Source: Streptomyces sp. P9-A4
GTDB taxonomy: Bacteria; Actinomycetota; Actinomycetes; Streptomycetales; Streptomycetaceae
DNA length: 64,000 nucleotides
Assembly (NCBI RefSeq): GCF_036634195.1
Contig: NZ_JAZIFY010000002.1
Coordinates: forward strand, 62,001-126,000
Reading direction: 5' to 3'
In this document: positions 1 to 10,600 of the stretch, in pieces
Numbering within the stretch: the first letter of the stretch is position 1
How the letters are laid out: each line of letters begins with the position of its first letter
Translations under genes and position numbers: made by a program
The notes under the pieces: model-generated
The model's database searches: none
The model's input: the letters and a program-made list of their open reading frames with translations, nothing else
Told to the model about the DNA's origin: nothing

Positions 1-55
1 CCACGTCGACCACCGGGACGGCCGCTTCTGGTCCGCTTCCAGCTGCGGCATCTGA
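1..55 (+). CDS. 3' end of a protein-coding gene (partial)
   Basis: One frame stays open from the left edge for 17 codons and ends with TGA at 53-55. The tail reads HVDHRDGRFWSASSCGI. It is too short to recognise a family. It is followed by a strong hairpin at 190-225, which supports a real gene end on this strand. Confidence 0.4.
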   Translation, partial: HVDHRDGRFWSASSCGI

Positions 56-380
56 CGCGTACTCACCCGCCCCTCGTACGCCCCTCGTACGCCCCTGAAT
101 CTCCCCTGATTCGTCCCTGCCTCATCCCTGGCTCATCCCTGGGCCGGTCCCCGACCATCCCTGATCCCGCGTCTCCCGCCGCGCCTCCGCCCACCCCTCC
201 CCCGCCTGGCGGGGGAGGGGGTGGGCCCGCGTCACGAGGGGAGTCCGCCGTCTTCTCCGGCACCCGGGCGGGCGTTGTCAGTGGCTCTGGATAGTGTCCC
301 GGCATACCGCAGTTCAGGGGCGTCGTCCCCATGGTTCGAGCTGCGCGGATTCTGACCGGACAGGCGGAGGGGCACGGCTC
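56..380. other. Intergenic region with short C-rich repeats and a hairpin
   Basis: No convincing gene is seen. Positions 66-150 hold short imperfect repeats of the type CCCCTCGTACG and CCCTGGCTCAT. A near-perfect inverted repeat follows at 190-225. The last bases carry the ribosome binding site GGAGGGG (366-372) of the next gene. Confidence 0.6.
190..225 (+). terminator. Strong G+C hairpin, probable terminator
   Basis: The left arm CCCACCCCTCCCCCGCC pairs with GGCGGGGGAGGGGGTGGG, with one extra base and almost no loop. There is no U-tract, which is common for Streptomyces terminators. It probably ends the upstream partial gene. Confidence 0.6.
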
Positions 381-1238
381 ATGGCGTGGCTTGCAGCGGG
401 TGAGGGATACGAGATCACCCTTGATGACGGACGGGTGGTCGCCCGGCGTTCCGGGGGGCGGCAGTTGAAGAGCCTCCCGAAGGCCTTGCGCGACCATCCG
501 GAGACCGACCGGCTGCGGCAGCTCGGCGAATGGCTGGACCGGCACGCGGCCGCGTGCGTGGCGCAGGTCGACACCTGGATGGTGTCCTCGCTGCCGGTGC
601 CGACCGAGCTGATCGCCCGGGTGTGGCCGGACGAGGCGTGGCAGTCCGCCCTCCGTGACATGGCCGTGGTCGGCGACGACCCGGACGAGGTCGGCTTCCT
701 CCGCGACGTCACCGCGGACGGTGAGCTGAAGACGGTGGACCTCGACGGCGAGACCGTACGGCTCTCCCCGCGCACGGTGACCCTCCCCCATCCCGTGCGT
801 CTGCCCGACCTGGACGACGTCCGGGACTTCGCGGCCGAACTGGGCATCACCCAGCGGGTGGAGCAGATCCACCGCGCCACCTGGGCGAGGCCCACCGCCG
901 GGCACGCGGAGACGGCGACGGAGGTACGGGACTACGCGGGAGGGAAGTTCGCCTCGCGCTTCGGGCTCGCGGCGCGGGCCACCGGGCTCGGCTACCGCGT
1001 GTCCGGCGGCTACGCCACGTGCAAGGTGCGCGACGGGGGCCGCGGCACGGAGGCGTCCGTCTGGATCGGCGAACCGTACTGGGAAGGGGAGTCGGAGACC
1101 GGCGCCCTGAGCTGGCACGACGAGGAAGGCCGCGCGGTGCGGCTGAGCGAGGTCGGGCCGGTGGCCTGGTCCGAGGGGATGCGCATGGCCGCGGCGCTGT
1201 ACGCCGGCCGCACGATCGAAGAGGGTGAGAACGCGTGA
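381..1238 (+). CDS. DUF4132 domain-containing protein
   Basis: A 285-residue protein. It resembles the DUF4132 domain of the E. coli YehI/MolR family: a SLPKALRDHPE segment near residue 35, a long helical stretch, then a region reading DEVGFLRDVTADGELKTVD and an HPVRLPDLDDVRDFAAELG segment. The biochemical function of the domain is not known. The ATG at 381 was chosen because GGAGGGG lies 8 bp upstream; an in-frame start further upstream lacks a binding site. The stop overlaps the GTG of the next gene by 4 bp (GTGA), so the two are translationally coupled. No signal peptide or membrane segment is seen. Confidence 0.75.
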   Translation: MAWLAAGEGYEITLDDGRVVARRSGGRQLKSLPKALRDHPETDRLRQLGEWLDRHAAACVAQVDTWMVSSLPVPTELIARVWPDEAWQSALRDMAVVGDDPDEVGFLRDVTADGELKTVDLDGETVRLSPRTVTLPHPVRLPDLDDVRDFAAELGITQRVEQIHRATWARPTAGHAETATEVRDYAGGKFASRFGLAARATGLGYRVSGGYATCKVRDGGRGTEASVWIGEPYWEGESETGALSWHDEEGRAVRLSEVGPVAWSEGMRMAAALYAGRTIEEGENA

Positions 1239-4200
1239 CCGGCACGACCGTTTCCGTCAACACGGAGCTGCTGAAGGCCGGAGCCGTGCTCCCGGCCGAC
1301 ACCGAAGGGGCGGGCGAGGCGGCTGTCGAGCTGACCGCGCGGACCTACCGCCACGCGGTGCTCGGGGAGGAGCGGGTCGTCGTCCGGCTCGCCGCCGCCG
1401 AACTCGGCCCCGCCGAGGACCTCGCCACGGGTTTCCTCGGACTCGAACCGCACGGGAACCCGGTCGTGGTGGGCCTCGGCCAGCGCCAGGAACTGGGCTT
1501 CCCGGAGTGGGTACTCGTCCACCACCCGGCGGACGGACACCACGCGCTGGCGGTCGTGCCGGAGCTGGACCGGCTGGCCCGGCAGGCGAAGACCAAGCCG
1601 AAGGCCGCCCTCGACGCCTGCCACGAGCTGGCCGGACGCCTCGCCTCCGCCGTCCCGCACTTCCTGCCCGTCTTCTACGAGCAGAGCGCCCGGGTCTTCC
1701 TCGGCGTCGAGAACACGACGTACGCGGGCCAGTTGTTCGGGCGCGCCCGCACCAGCGAGGCGCAGCACGGTCTGTCGGTCGACGAGGACCGGCTCGACGC
1801 CGTGTTCCTCGAGTTCGCCCTGGCCGGCGCGCTGCCGGTGAAGGTCCTCACGAGCTACGGCAAGGAGCTGTCCGCCCGGCTGTCGCCCGCCGAGGCCTAC
1901 GCGCGCTTCCGGCGGCTGTGCGTGCGCCGGACCGCCGGCGGACTCGCACCGTCCGCCCAGGCCGCCGTGGAGCTGCGGCGGCTGGCCCGCGCCGCGGGTC
2001 TGTCCGCGAGCGAGGAGGAGCAGGAGTACCTCGGCGAACTCCTCCCCCTGCCGGCGACGCTGCGGGCGGCTGCCGGCTGGTGGAAGGCGCACCGCGCCGC
2101 GCTGGTCGCGCTCGCCCACCGCGTCCCGTCGGTGCGGGGCACGCTGCTGTCGATGACGCCGCCGGGGGGTGAGACCGAACTCAGCGACCTGTGGCTGGAC
2201 ATCCTGGTGGAGTCCGGGGCCGACGCGGGTCTCACCGACGCGGGCGTGCCGCAGGAGGAGAGCTGCGCCGACGGTGCGGCCGGCTGGCTGGAGCGCTTCC
2301 ACAACGCCCGGCACCAGGGCTGGGGCACCCGTCCGACTCCGGCGGTCCTGCTGGAACTGGTGACCCGGGCGGCCGGGCGGCTGCGGGCCGATCTGGCGGC
2401 CCGGCCCGAGGGCGGGGACGCCCTGCGGATGGGCGTCGAGGACGTGAACCTGCTGGATCTGCTGCTCGCGCTGGAGATCCCGGTCGCCGACCCGGCGGCG
2501 CCCGGCCGCAACCGGAGCCACGAGGCCCTGGGCCTGGCGGACTGGGCGCGCGGCGAGCACCGCCGGGACCTGGTCGCCCTCGCCGCCGACCCCCGTTTCC
2601 GTCCCGCGTTCCGCGCCGGCGCGAACAAATTCAACGACGCGAGCACCGGGGCGTACGTGCTGCGGCGGCTCGCCGAGACGGACGGTGGCCGCCCGATGCT
2701 CGCCGAGTGGGTGCGCGAGGTCGCCCGCGATTCGGCGGCGGCCGGACTGCCGGGACTTCCGGGCGCGATCGCGCGCCTGACGTGGCTGCCCGTCGAGGCC
2801 CTCGCGCTCGCGCCGCAGGAGGTCGCGGCGGCGGCCGCCGCCGATCTCGGCGAGACGTTCGCGCGCACCCTGCGCGGCGGTCTGTGGGAGGAGCTGCACT
2901 GGCCGGCGTGGGAGGAGGCGCTCGCGGAGCTGGCTCCCGGGCGCGACCGCAGCGACAGGTTCGACGGTCTGACGGTCGTCGAGGCCTGGCCGTACCTGAT
3001 CGTGGCCAATGCCGTGCAGGTACGGGTCATCGACGCCGACTCCACCGTGCTCACGCACGATCTGCGCGTACCTTCGGGGCAGTCCCACCGGTTCGGGTTC
3101 CACTACGTGGACGGCGCCCTGCTGGTGTTCTGGCGCTCCTACGGGCGGAGCGAGGAGCCGCAGGGCTACTGGCACACCGCGCCCGACAGGGTGTTCCCCC
3201 TGGACGGCGGCGCCGACTACTGGTCCATGCGTTCCTCTCACGTCAGTCTGCCGCTGCCCGGCGGTGGCCGCACCACCGGCGGCGGAGTGCTGCACCGCGG
3301 CGACACGAAGGTGCCCCCGGAGCGACCGCTGGTGTCCGACGGCACGGCGTACTGGGTGTGGCAGGCGGAGGACCGGCACGGCGAGAGCGGTTGGGTCGAG
3401 TACGACCCGGTGCGGGGCGGGTACGGCCGGCGGTCGCAGCCCGGGTTCCTCGCCGACGCGCTGGGTGCCCACGGTACGGGGGCCGAACTGGTCGCCCACG
3501 TGTCGTGGCTGCGCCCGGCACCGGCGGTCGGGGGATCGGCGCTCGGCACGTCGAAGGACGGGCTGATGGGCTGGCGCGTCGTACGGCTGCCCCGCAACGG
3601 CTGGCAGGCCGAGGACACCGCCGGGCGGCGCGTCGTGCTGCCCGAGGGCTCCGACATGCCGCTCGCGGCGCTCACGTTCCCCGGCGACGACCGGCCGAGG
3701 GCCGTGAGCCAGCAGTGGCGGGTGCTGTCGCTCAGCGACCCGGAGGGCGTGGTCACGGCGAAGACCGACGGCACCCTCAACCAGTTGTACGGGACGGCCG
3801 CCGCACCGCTGCCGCCCCTGTCCCACCTGTACGCGCTGCGCACACGGGACGCGGCGGGATCGGCCGTGCTGCGCGGGGCGGACGCCGGGACGGCCGGCAC
3901 CCTCCTGAAGGCGGCTGCCGCCGCGGAGCGCGCGGCGGACCTGCCGGAGCTCGTGAGCAGCGCTCTGCCGGAGATCTCCGCGCCCGAACTGATCGCGGGT
4001 GTGGTGAAGGTGCTGCACTTCGCCGTCCAGCAGCAGAAGGCCCTCGACTCCGTGGCCGAGCGGCTCGACCCGGCGGCCGAGCCTGAGGAGGTCCGCCGGG
4101 AAGGCCCGGCCGACCGTCTGCTCGGCACGGCGCTGAGCGGCCTCGCCGACTCCGGGTACTACCATCGGGGCTCCGACGCGGACCTCGCCCACCGCTTCCT

Positions 4201-6157
4201 GGAGGAGCTGGCCTCGGTACGGGCCGATGCCACCACCGTGGCCCGACCGGGCCGGACGCACTTCGACCTGCCGTCCCTGCCGTACTCGGGGCTGACCTTC
4301 ACCTCCCTCCTCGACGAGCCGGCGGCGATCGCGTACCGCGCCTTCGCCCCCGGCAGTGCGGACGAACACCGGGCCGCGCTGCTCGACGTCCTCGGTCGGA
4401 TCGACGCGCTGGGACTGGCCTCCACGGCGGGCTCGGCCGCGCACTGGCGAAGGGTGACGGTCCACCTCGGCTCGTCGCACCTGCACAACCCGGACGGCCG
4501 GGAGCACGGGATGTGGCACCGCTGCGTCCTGCCGCTCGGCGGCGGGTCGGTGCTCGGGGTCACCGAGCGCAACCAGAGCGTGCCCGACGGGCGGGAGTTC
4601 GGGGCGCTGCTGTACGACCCCGCCGGCCGATTCGAGGTGCCCGGCCCCTACTCCCTGCGCGCTGCCGCGCCGGTCGGTGACCGCGCGCGTGACGCCGAGT
4701 GGCTGACCGCCTTCCTGCGGGAGGCGTCGTCCCGTGCGGCGGTCCCCTTCCTGCCGGAGGCGGCGGAGGAGTTCGGGCGGCTCACCGGGGCGTCCGGGGC
4801 GCTGGCCCGGCTCGTGCTCGTGGGCATGCCCGACGTGGACAGCTGGGAGGACAACTTCCTTCCGGCGGACCTGCGCAAGACCCTCGGCCTGAAGGTGGCT
4901 GAGGCGCGGCAGGCGCGCGACGAACTGCGGACGCTCTCCGTCGAGGTGCGCCGGGCCGTGGTCGCGGCGCTGCTTCCCGAGGACCCGGCGCGGCTGTGGA
5001 GCGTGGGGCCCGACGTGGCGGCGGCGGCAGCCGTGTGGAACGCGCGCGTGGGACGTCGTGCGCAGGTCCCCGACTGGCTCGCCGCGGAGGCCTCGCGCGG
5101 TGCGCGCGTCGGCTGGCCCGTGCACCGGGCCCTCCCGGCACTGATCGACCCCGCGACGGCGCCGGAGCTGAGCGTCGACGTCGCGTGGCACATCGCGGGC
5201 GACCGTCCGGCGACCGTGGCCCCGGCCGAGGATCCGTTCACCTCGTCGGTGCTCACGGGCTCGATGGGCCTCGCGGCCTGGATGGCTCACCGGCTGCCCG
5301 CCGGCGATCCCCTGCGAGCGGCGCTCCCCAGTGCGCTCACCGCCGTTCGGCAGCGGCTCGCCTCACCCGACCTGCTGGTGGCCGTGGGCCACTACACGAG
5401 CCTCCCGGCGTTCCGCAAGGTGGCGGGCGCGCCGACCGAGAAGGCACCGGGTCACGAGCGGTACGGCGCCGTGCTGATGGCCACGCAGGACGACCAGCCC
5501 CAGCCGGCGCTGCGGACCGCCCTGCTCGACTCCACCGGGTCCGACCCGTACCTGGTGGCGCTGCGGGACCCGGACCAGGAGGAGACCGCGGTGGAGGTGG
5601 CGCTGCGGCGCGCGCACGATCCGGTGTTCGCGCGGCTGCTGGCCGATCCGGGCGCGCCCGCGGCCGGCGAGACGGGCCCGGACGGCACCTGGTGGCCGCA
5701 GGATCCGTCCCGCTCGGTGCCCGCGCTCGTGGCGGAGGTCGCCGAGGCCCACGGTCTGGGGGCGGACGCGGCCGTGCTGTACCTGATGCTGCTGGCCATG
5801 CCCGACCCGACCGACCGCAACACGGCACGGTGGACGGGGTGGAAGCCGGCCCGTCTCAAGACGGCGCGCGCCGAACTGGAGGCCGGAGACCTGGTCGTCT
5901 CGGCCGTACGGGCCCGGGCCGGCCGCTCCCTGTTCCTGCCCGGCGCGTGGGCCGAACAGTCGGCGCCGGTGCTGCCCGTGGAGCAGTGGAAGCTGTCGAT
6001 GTACGGGCCGGTGGCGGGCAGTCGCCCGGTGCTGGGTGCCCTGGTGCCGGTCGAACCCGTCGCGGAGCTGTTCGCCCGCGCGTGGCAGCGGATCCTGGAC
6101 GGGGACGTTCCGCGGTTCGAGGAGCTGAAGGTGCGGCGGACCAGACGGCGTCGCTGA
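1235..6157 (+). CDS. Very large conserved protein of the DUF4132/MoxR/VWA/SWIM locus
   Basis: A 1640-residue soluble protein starting at GTG, coupled by a 4-bp overlap to the DUF4132 gene. I recognise no catalytic motif. The N-terminal 600 residues are rich in helical, Leu/Ala-rich segments. A central part (about residues 580-760) reads like beta-strand repeats (VQVRVIDAD, LLVFWRSYGRS, YWVWQAEDRHGE) and could be a propeller or sandwich. The C-terminal third is helical again. No signal peptide or transmembrane segment is apparent. Proteins of this position are often annotated only as DNA-binding or hypothetical. A scaffold or target-recognition role with the MoxR/VWA pair is inference. Confidence 0.75.
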   Translation: MTGTTVSVNTELLKAGAVLPADTEGAGEAAVELTARTYRHAVLGEERVVVRLAAAELGPAEDLATGFLGLEPHGNPVVVGLGQRQELGFPEWVLVHHPADGHHALAVVPELDRLARQAKTKPKAALDACHELAGRLASAVPHFLPVFYEQSARVFLGVENTTYAGQLFGRARTSEAQHGLSVDEDRLDAVFLEFALAGALPVKVLTSYGKELSARLSPAEAYARFRRLCVRRTAGGLAPSAQAAVELRRLARAAGLSASEEEQEYLGELLPLPATLRAAAGWWKAHRAALVALAHRVPSVRGTLLSMTPPGGETELSDLWLDILVESGADAGLTDAGVPQEESCADGAAGWLERFHNARHQGWGTRPTPAVLLELVTRAAGRLRADLAARPEGGDALRMGVEDVNLLDLLLALEIPVADPAAPGRNRSHEALGLADWARGEHRRDLVALAADPRFRPAFRAGANKFNDASTGAYVLRRLAETDGGRPMLAEWVREVARDSAAAGLPGLPGAIARLTWLPVEALALAPQEVAAAAAADLGETFARTLRGGLWEELHWPAWEEALAELAPGRDRSDRFDGLTVVEAWPYLIVANAVQVRVIDADSTVLTHDLRVPSGQSHRFGFHYVDGALLVFWRSYGRSEEPQGYWHTAPDRVFPLDGGADYWSMRSSHVSLPLPGGGRTTGGGVLHRGDTKVPPERPLVSDGTAYWVWQAEDRHGESGWVEYDPVRGGYGRRSQPGFLADALGAHGTGAELVAHVSWLRPAPAVGGSALGTSKDGLMGWRVVRLPRNGWQAEDTAGRRVVLPEGSDMPLAALTFPGDDRPRAVSQQWRVLSLSDPEGVVTAKTDGTLNQLYGTAAAPLPPLSHLYALRTRDAAGSAVLRGADAGTAGTLLKAAAAAERAADLPELVSSALPEISAPELIAGVVKVLHFAVQQQKALDSVAERLDPAAEPEEVRREGPADRLLGTALSGLADSGYYHRGSDADLAHRFLEELASVRADATTVARPGRTHFDLPSLPYSGLTFTSLLDEPAAIAYRAFAPGSADEHRAALLDVLGRIDALGLASTAGSAAHWRRVTVHLGSSHLHNPDGREHGMWHRCVLPLGGGSVLGVTERNQSVPDGREFGALLYDPAGRFEVPGPYSLRAAAPVGDRARDAEWLTAFLREASSRAAVPFLPEAAEEFGRLTGASGALARLVLVGMPDVDSWEDNFLPADLRKTLGLKVAEARQARDELRTLSVEVRRAVVAALLPEDPARLWSVGPDVAAAAAVWNARVGRRAQVPDWLAAEASRGARVGWPVHRALPALIDPATAPELSVDVAWHIAGDRPATVAPAEDPFTSSVLTGSMGLAAWMAHRLPAGDPLRAALPSALTAVRQRLASPDLLVAVGHYTSLPAFRKVAGAPTEKAPGHERYGAVLMATQDDQPQPALRTALLDSTGSDPYLVALRDPDQEETAVEVALRRAHDPVFARLLADPGAPAAGETGPDGTWWPQDPSRSVPALVAEVAEAHGLGADAAVLYLMLLAMPDPTDRNTARWTGWKPARLKTARAELEAGDLVVSAVRARAGRSLFLPGAWAEQSAPVLPVEQWKLSMYGPVAGSRPVLGALVPVEPVAELFARAWQRILDGDVPRFEELKVRRTRRRR

Positions 6158-6170
6158 GGGGGCCGTGGGC

Positions 6171-6204
6171 CCGGGACCGGCGGGTCGTCGCCCGCCGGTC
6201 CCGG
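6171..6204 (+). terminator. Perfect 14-bp hairpin after the large gene
   Basis: CCGGGACCGGCGGG and CCCGCCGGTCCCGG are perfectly complementary with a 6-base loop, 14 bp after the stop codon. Likely terminator of the two-gene unit. Confidence 0.65.
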
Positions 6205-6257
6205 TGAGGTGGCCGTTCCGTGAGACTTCGGGCACGGGCCACCTGGTGCGGCGGTGC

Positions 6258-6286
6258 GGGTTCGCGCGGTCGTACCGCGCGGACCC
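6258..6286. repeat. Second hairpin, one wobble pair
   Basis: GGGTTCGCGCGG pairs with CCGCGCGGACCC across a 5-base loop; the only imperfection is a G-U pair. It lies between two perfect hairpins in the same intergenic region. Confidence 0.55.
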
Positions 6287-6291
6287 GGCAT

Positions 6292-6325
6292 CGGCGCGGC
6301 ACTCCGCTCTCGGAGTGCCGCGCCG
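6292..6325. terminator. Third hairpin, perfect 15 bp
   Basis: CGGCGCGGCACTCCG and CGGAGTGCCGCGCCG are fully complementary around a CTCT loop. Together with the two preceding hairpins it separates transcription of the large gene from the moxR gene. Positions 6326-6500 hold only the leader and binding site of that gene. Confidence 0.55.
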
Positions 6326-6500
6326 GGCCGCCCGCCTCCGTTCCATTCGCTTCGCCTCTCCCTACCCCTCCGCACGCCCCCGGTCCGTGGCTGTACGACG
6401 GCCCGTGACCGAGGTGAGTTCGCACCCGCACCGGTTCTCGTGCTCGTATCCGCACGCGTAGCTGTATCTCTTTCGTCTCGCACACCCGGAGGACTTCCGT

Positions 6501-7655
6501 ATGACCGTCACCGAACAGGCCGTGCCGGCCCGGCAGGTTCAGCCGGCCGAGGAGCGCCATGCCGCCGAGCTCGCCTTCCTCGCCGCTCAGGACCCGGGCC
6601 CGCGCCCGCCCGGCTGGGCGCTCACCCCGCGCGCCGTCGTCACCTTCGTGTGCGGCAGCGACGGCGTGGAGCTCGCTCTGCCCGGGCGTCGGGCCGGACT
6701 GCCGTCGAAGCTGGCGATCGCGCCGAAGTTCGTCGGTGAGCGCGCCCTGGTGGAGCGCTGCGTCGTCACCCTCGCCGGGGAGCGCGGACTGCTGCTCACC
6801 GGCGAACCCGGTACCGCCAAGTCGATGCTGTCGGAGCTGCTCGCGGCCGCCGTCAGCGGGACGAGTGCCCTGACCGTTCAGGGCACGGCGGGCACCACGG
6901 AGGACGCTTTCCGCTACGGCTGGAACTACGCCCTCCTGCTCGCGCAGGGTCCGACCCCGCAGGCCCTGGTCGACTCCCCCGTGCTCGCCGCCATGCGTAC
7001 CGGGCGCGTGGTGCGCGTGGAGGAGATCACCCGCTGCCTGCCCGAGGTGCAGGACGCCCTCGTGTCCATCCTGTCCGACCGCCGGATCACCGTGCCCGAA
7101 CTGACCGCCACCGAGGACGCGGTGGTCGGCGCCGCACCCGGCTTCACCGTCATCGCCACCGCCAACCTGCGCGACCGCGGGGTCTCCGAGATGTCCGCCG
7201 CGCTGAAGCGCCGGTTCAACTTCGAGACGGTGGGCCCGATCGCGGACGCCGACGCCGAGGCCGTCCTGATCCGGCGTCAGGCGGTCGCGGCGGTCCAGCG
7301 GGCGGGCGCGTCCTTCGGGGTCGACGACGCCGTCCTCGACGCCCTCGTCACCGTCTTCCGGGACCTCCGTTCCGGTCGGTCCACCGAAGGCTGGGACGTC
7401 GAACGGCCCGGCACGGTGATGTCCACCGCCGAGGCCGTGCAGGTGGCGGCGTCGTTGGGCGTCGCGGCCGCTTACCTCCCGGGCGGTGATGTCCTCGACC
7501 TGCTGCCGGGCCACCTGCTGGGTGTCGTACGGAAGGACGATCCGGCCGACCACGCCCGGCTCCTGGGGTACTGGGACGGCCCGGTCCGGCGCCGGGCCGA
7601 GGGCGGCTCGGCGATGTGGCGTCGGCTCTGGGACCTGCGCGGGAGCCTGCGTTGA
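6501..7655 (+). CDS. MoxR-type AAA+ ATPase
   Basis: A 384-residue ATPase, similar in position and type to E. coli YehL. The Walker A is GEPGTAKS near residue 97. The Walker B region reads VVRVEEITRCLPEVQDALV, followed by the hydrophobic insert typical of MoxR proteins, and sensor 1 is FTVIATANLRD. MoxR ATPases act as chaperones that remodel protein or metal-cofactor complexes together with a VWA-domain partner, which here is the next gene. The ATG at 6501 has GGAGG 9 bp upstream. The gene overlaps the following one by 4 bp (TTGA), so the pair is coupled. It starts a new transcription unit after three hairpins. Confidence 0.88.
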   Translation: MTVTEQAVPARQVQPAEERHAAELAFLAAQDPGPRPPGWALTPRAVVTFVCGSDGVELALPGRRAGLPSKLAIAPKFVGERALVERCVVTLAGERGLLLTGEPGTAKSMLSELLAAAVSGTSALTVQGTAGTTEDAFRYGWNYALLLAQGPTPQALVDSPVLAAMRTGRVVRVEEITRCLPEVQDALVSILSDRRITVPELTATEDAVVGAAPGFTVIATANLRDRGVSEMSAALKRRFNFETVGPIADADAEAVLIRRQAVAAVQRAGASFGVDDAVLDALVTVFRDLRSGRSTEGWDVERPGTVMSTAEAVQVAASLGVAAAYLPGGDVLDLLPGHLLGVVRKDDPADHARLLGYWDGPVRRRAEGGSAMWRRLWDLRGSLR

Positions 7656-10600
7656 CGACCGTCGATCCGCGGGCGGCCGTGGACGCGCTGGCCGCGTCGC
7701 GCGAGCCGTACCTGCTCGGAGTGCGCCACCACAGTCCGGCGCTGGCCGCCGTGGTGCCCGCCCTGCTGGACGAGGCGGGCGCCGAGGTCGTCTGCGTGGA
7801 ACTCCCGGCCGACTTCCAACCGTGGCTGGAGCATCTGGCGGACCCGGAGACCGTCGCCCCGGTCGCCCTGGCCGGGGCGGGCGAGGGCGGAGGCCTGGCG
7901 TTCTACCCGTTCGCCGACTTCTCCCCGGAGCTGGCGGCGGTGCGGTGGGCGCGGGAGCGCGGGGCGGAGGTCGTGTGCTGCGACCTGCCGTTGGGCGATC
8001 CGGGCTGGTCACGGGAGACCGTGCCGGCTACGGGTCCTTCGGGTTCCGGCGAGGACGGGGACTCCGTGGATGTCGCGGGCTCTGTGGATGTCACAGATTC
8101 CGACGATGTCGCGGGGTCTGCGGATGTCGCGGGTTCCGACGATGCGGCCGGCACCGGGGCGGGTGGGGATGCCGAGGAGAGTGCGCGTCGCGAAGGGCCG
8201 GGCACGGACGGGCGGGAGGGACGCCGTTCCTTCGCCGCCGCGCTCGCCGCCGCCGGCACGGGCCGGGACGGTGAGGACATGTGGGACCGGGCCGTGGAGG
8301 TCCTCGCTCCCGGCTGCCCCGCCGAGGCCGTGCGCCGCGCGGCCCTGGGCGTGGGCTGGGCCCTGCGTGCCGACGCCGACGTGCCCGCGACCGATCTGGC
8401 CCGCGAGGCCCGGATGCGGCAGGTCGTCGCGGCGGCCTCGGTGGGAGGGCGCCGGGTCGCCGCCGTGATCGGCGCGTTCCACGCCCCCGCGCTGATGGCC
8501 CACCCGGAGCCGGACGCGGATACGGATACGCGTACGGAGCCGACTGCCAGCACGGCTACGGAACTGACCACGGACGCGGGCAGCGACACCGGCAATGGCA
8601 CGGACATCGGCACCGGCACCGGCACCGGCACCGCCTCGGACGGGGTGAACGTCCGGCGTCCGGGGGCGGCCGACGCCGGACGCCCCGGCGGCCCGCCTGA
8701 CCGGAGCGGGTCGGGGGGAACGAGCGCACTCGCGCCCCGTGGCGCGAGCAGCGCCGCGGTGACCTCCTTCGTCCCCTACTCGTTCGATCTGCTCGACTCC
8801 CGGTCCGGCTACCCCGCCGGTATCCGTGACCCGCTCTGGCAGCAGGCCGTACTCGCCGCCGCCGGTGACGCGGACCGTATCCGTGAGGCGGCCGCCGTCG
8901 CGGTGACGGGCGTCTGCCGGGAGATGCGGCGCGCCGGCCACACCGCCGGTACCGGTGAGGCCGCCGAGACCCTGCGGCTCGCCTGCGACCTGGCCACGCT
9001 GCGCGGGCTGCCCGCCCCCGGGCGCGGCGAACTGCTGGAGGCGGTCACCACCGTCCTCGGCCAGGGTGAGCCCCTCGGCCGTGGCCGGGCGCTGGCCCGG
9101 GCCCTGGAGGCCGTGTTCGTCGGCACCGCGCGGGGGCGGATCACCCCGCGCGCGCCCCGTTCCGGTCTGGGCCCCTCGGTCGAGGACGAACTCGCCCGGC
9201 TACGGCTGCCCGGCGCGGGCGAGCGGGAGCCGCGCGAGGTCCGCCTCGATCCACTCCGGTCGCCGCTCGACAGCCGGCGTGAGGTCCTGCTGCAACGTCT
9301 GCTGGTCATCGGTGCCTCGTACGGCGAACCCCTCACGGTGGCCGCCACCGGCGACGGCACCGCGCTCGGCACCAAGTGGCGTCTGCGGTGGACGCCCTCC
9401 GTGTCGGCGCGCCTCGATCTCGCCGGAGTCCGCGGGGTGACCGCGGCGCAGGCCGCCGCCGGCGCGCTGGGCGAGACCGCGCGTCGTGAGGCGGCCGACG
9501 GTGGACCGACCCCCGCGCAGACCCTGACCGGGCTCACCGCCGCCGTCCGCTGCGACCTGCCCGACCTGGTCGACGCACGGCTGCGCGAGGCCGGCGCCGT
9601 ACTGCCCGACACTGCCGAGCTGCCCGAACTTCTCGAAGCACTGGACCTCCTGGAGGGCATACGGCGCGGACACCACCCCGGCACCACCCAGGACGCCCGC
9701 GCCATGGCCGAGGCGCTCACGGGCGAACTCCTCGACGCCGCCGTACGGTCCCTGCCGGGTCTGGCCGGAAGCGAAAGCGCCACGGACGCGCGGGCGCTGG
9801 TGGCGCTGGCGGACCGGACGGCCGCCCGGCACCTGGGCCTCCGGCTCGACCGGGCCCTGGCCGAACTCACCTCGGGGGCCGGGCCGTTGATGCAGGGCGC
9901 CGCCCTCGCCGTACGGGTCATGCTCGACCTGGATCCGGCCGCCGGGCTGGGCGCGCGCGTGGCCGACTGGCTCGACGGTGCGACCGCGCCCGCCGCCCGG
10001 CGTGCGCTCACCAAGCGCCTCGCGGGACTGCTGATGGCCGCCGGACCGCTACTCCAGGCGTCTCCGGACGCGCTGACCCCGCTGCTCGACGGGGTCGAGG
10101 CCCTGGTCGACCAGGAGTTCCTGGACCGGCTCCCGGCCCTGCGGGGCGGGTTCGACGCTCTGACGCCCGCCGCGCGGGACCGGCTGCTGACGACCGTGAC
10201 CGAGCGGCTCGGCGACCGGCTCGACCTCTCGCTCGACGCGCCACCCGAGTTGCTCGCCCTCTGGGCCGCCGCCGACGCGGCGGGACTCGCCGCGCTGAAG
10301 AGGCTGGCCCTGGCCGTGCCGGACGCGTCCGGGGGTCCACGTCTCGCGACGGATGCCCGCGACGCGGCGGTCACCGGGGCGAGGACGGGGTCGTCGTCGG
10401 GGTCGTTGTCGGGGTCGTCCCAGCGGTCGGTGCCGAAGGGGGAGTCTGAGCAGGCCGAGCAGGACCGAGGCCAGGGGCCTGAGCGGCTGCTCGGGCATGC
10501 CGATCGGTGGCGGCTCCTCCTCGGCCGCCACAAGGAACGGCTCTCGGCGGACGCACGCCGATACGCCCATGCGCTGGACGAGCTGTACGGCGGCGGGCGG

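Noticed and set aside
1010..5290. A 1426-codon open frame on the minus strand opposite the large plus-strand gene
   Set aside because: Its protein is Arg/Gly/Pro-rich without any family features. It mirrors the codon bias of the plus-strand gene, which has a coupled start and a normal composition.
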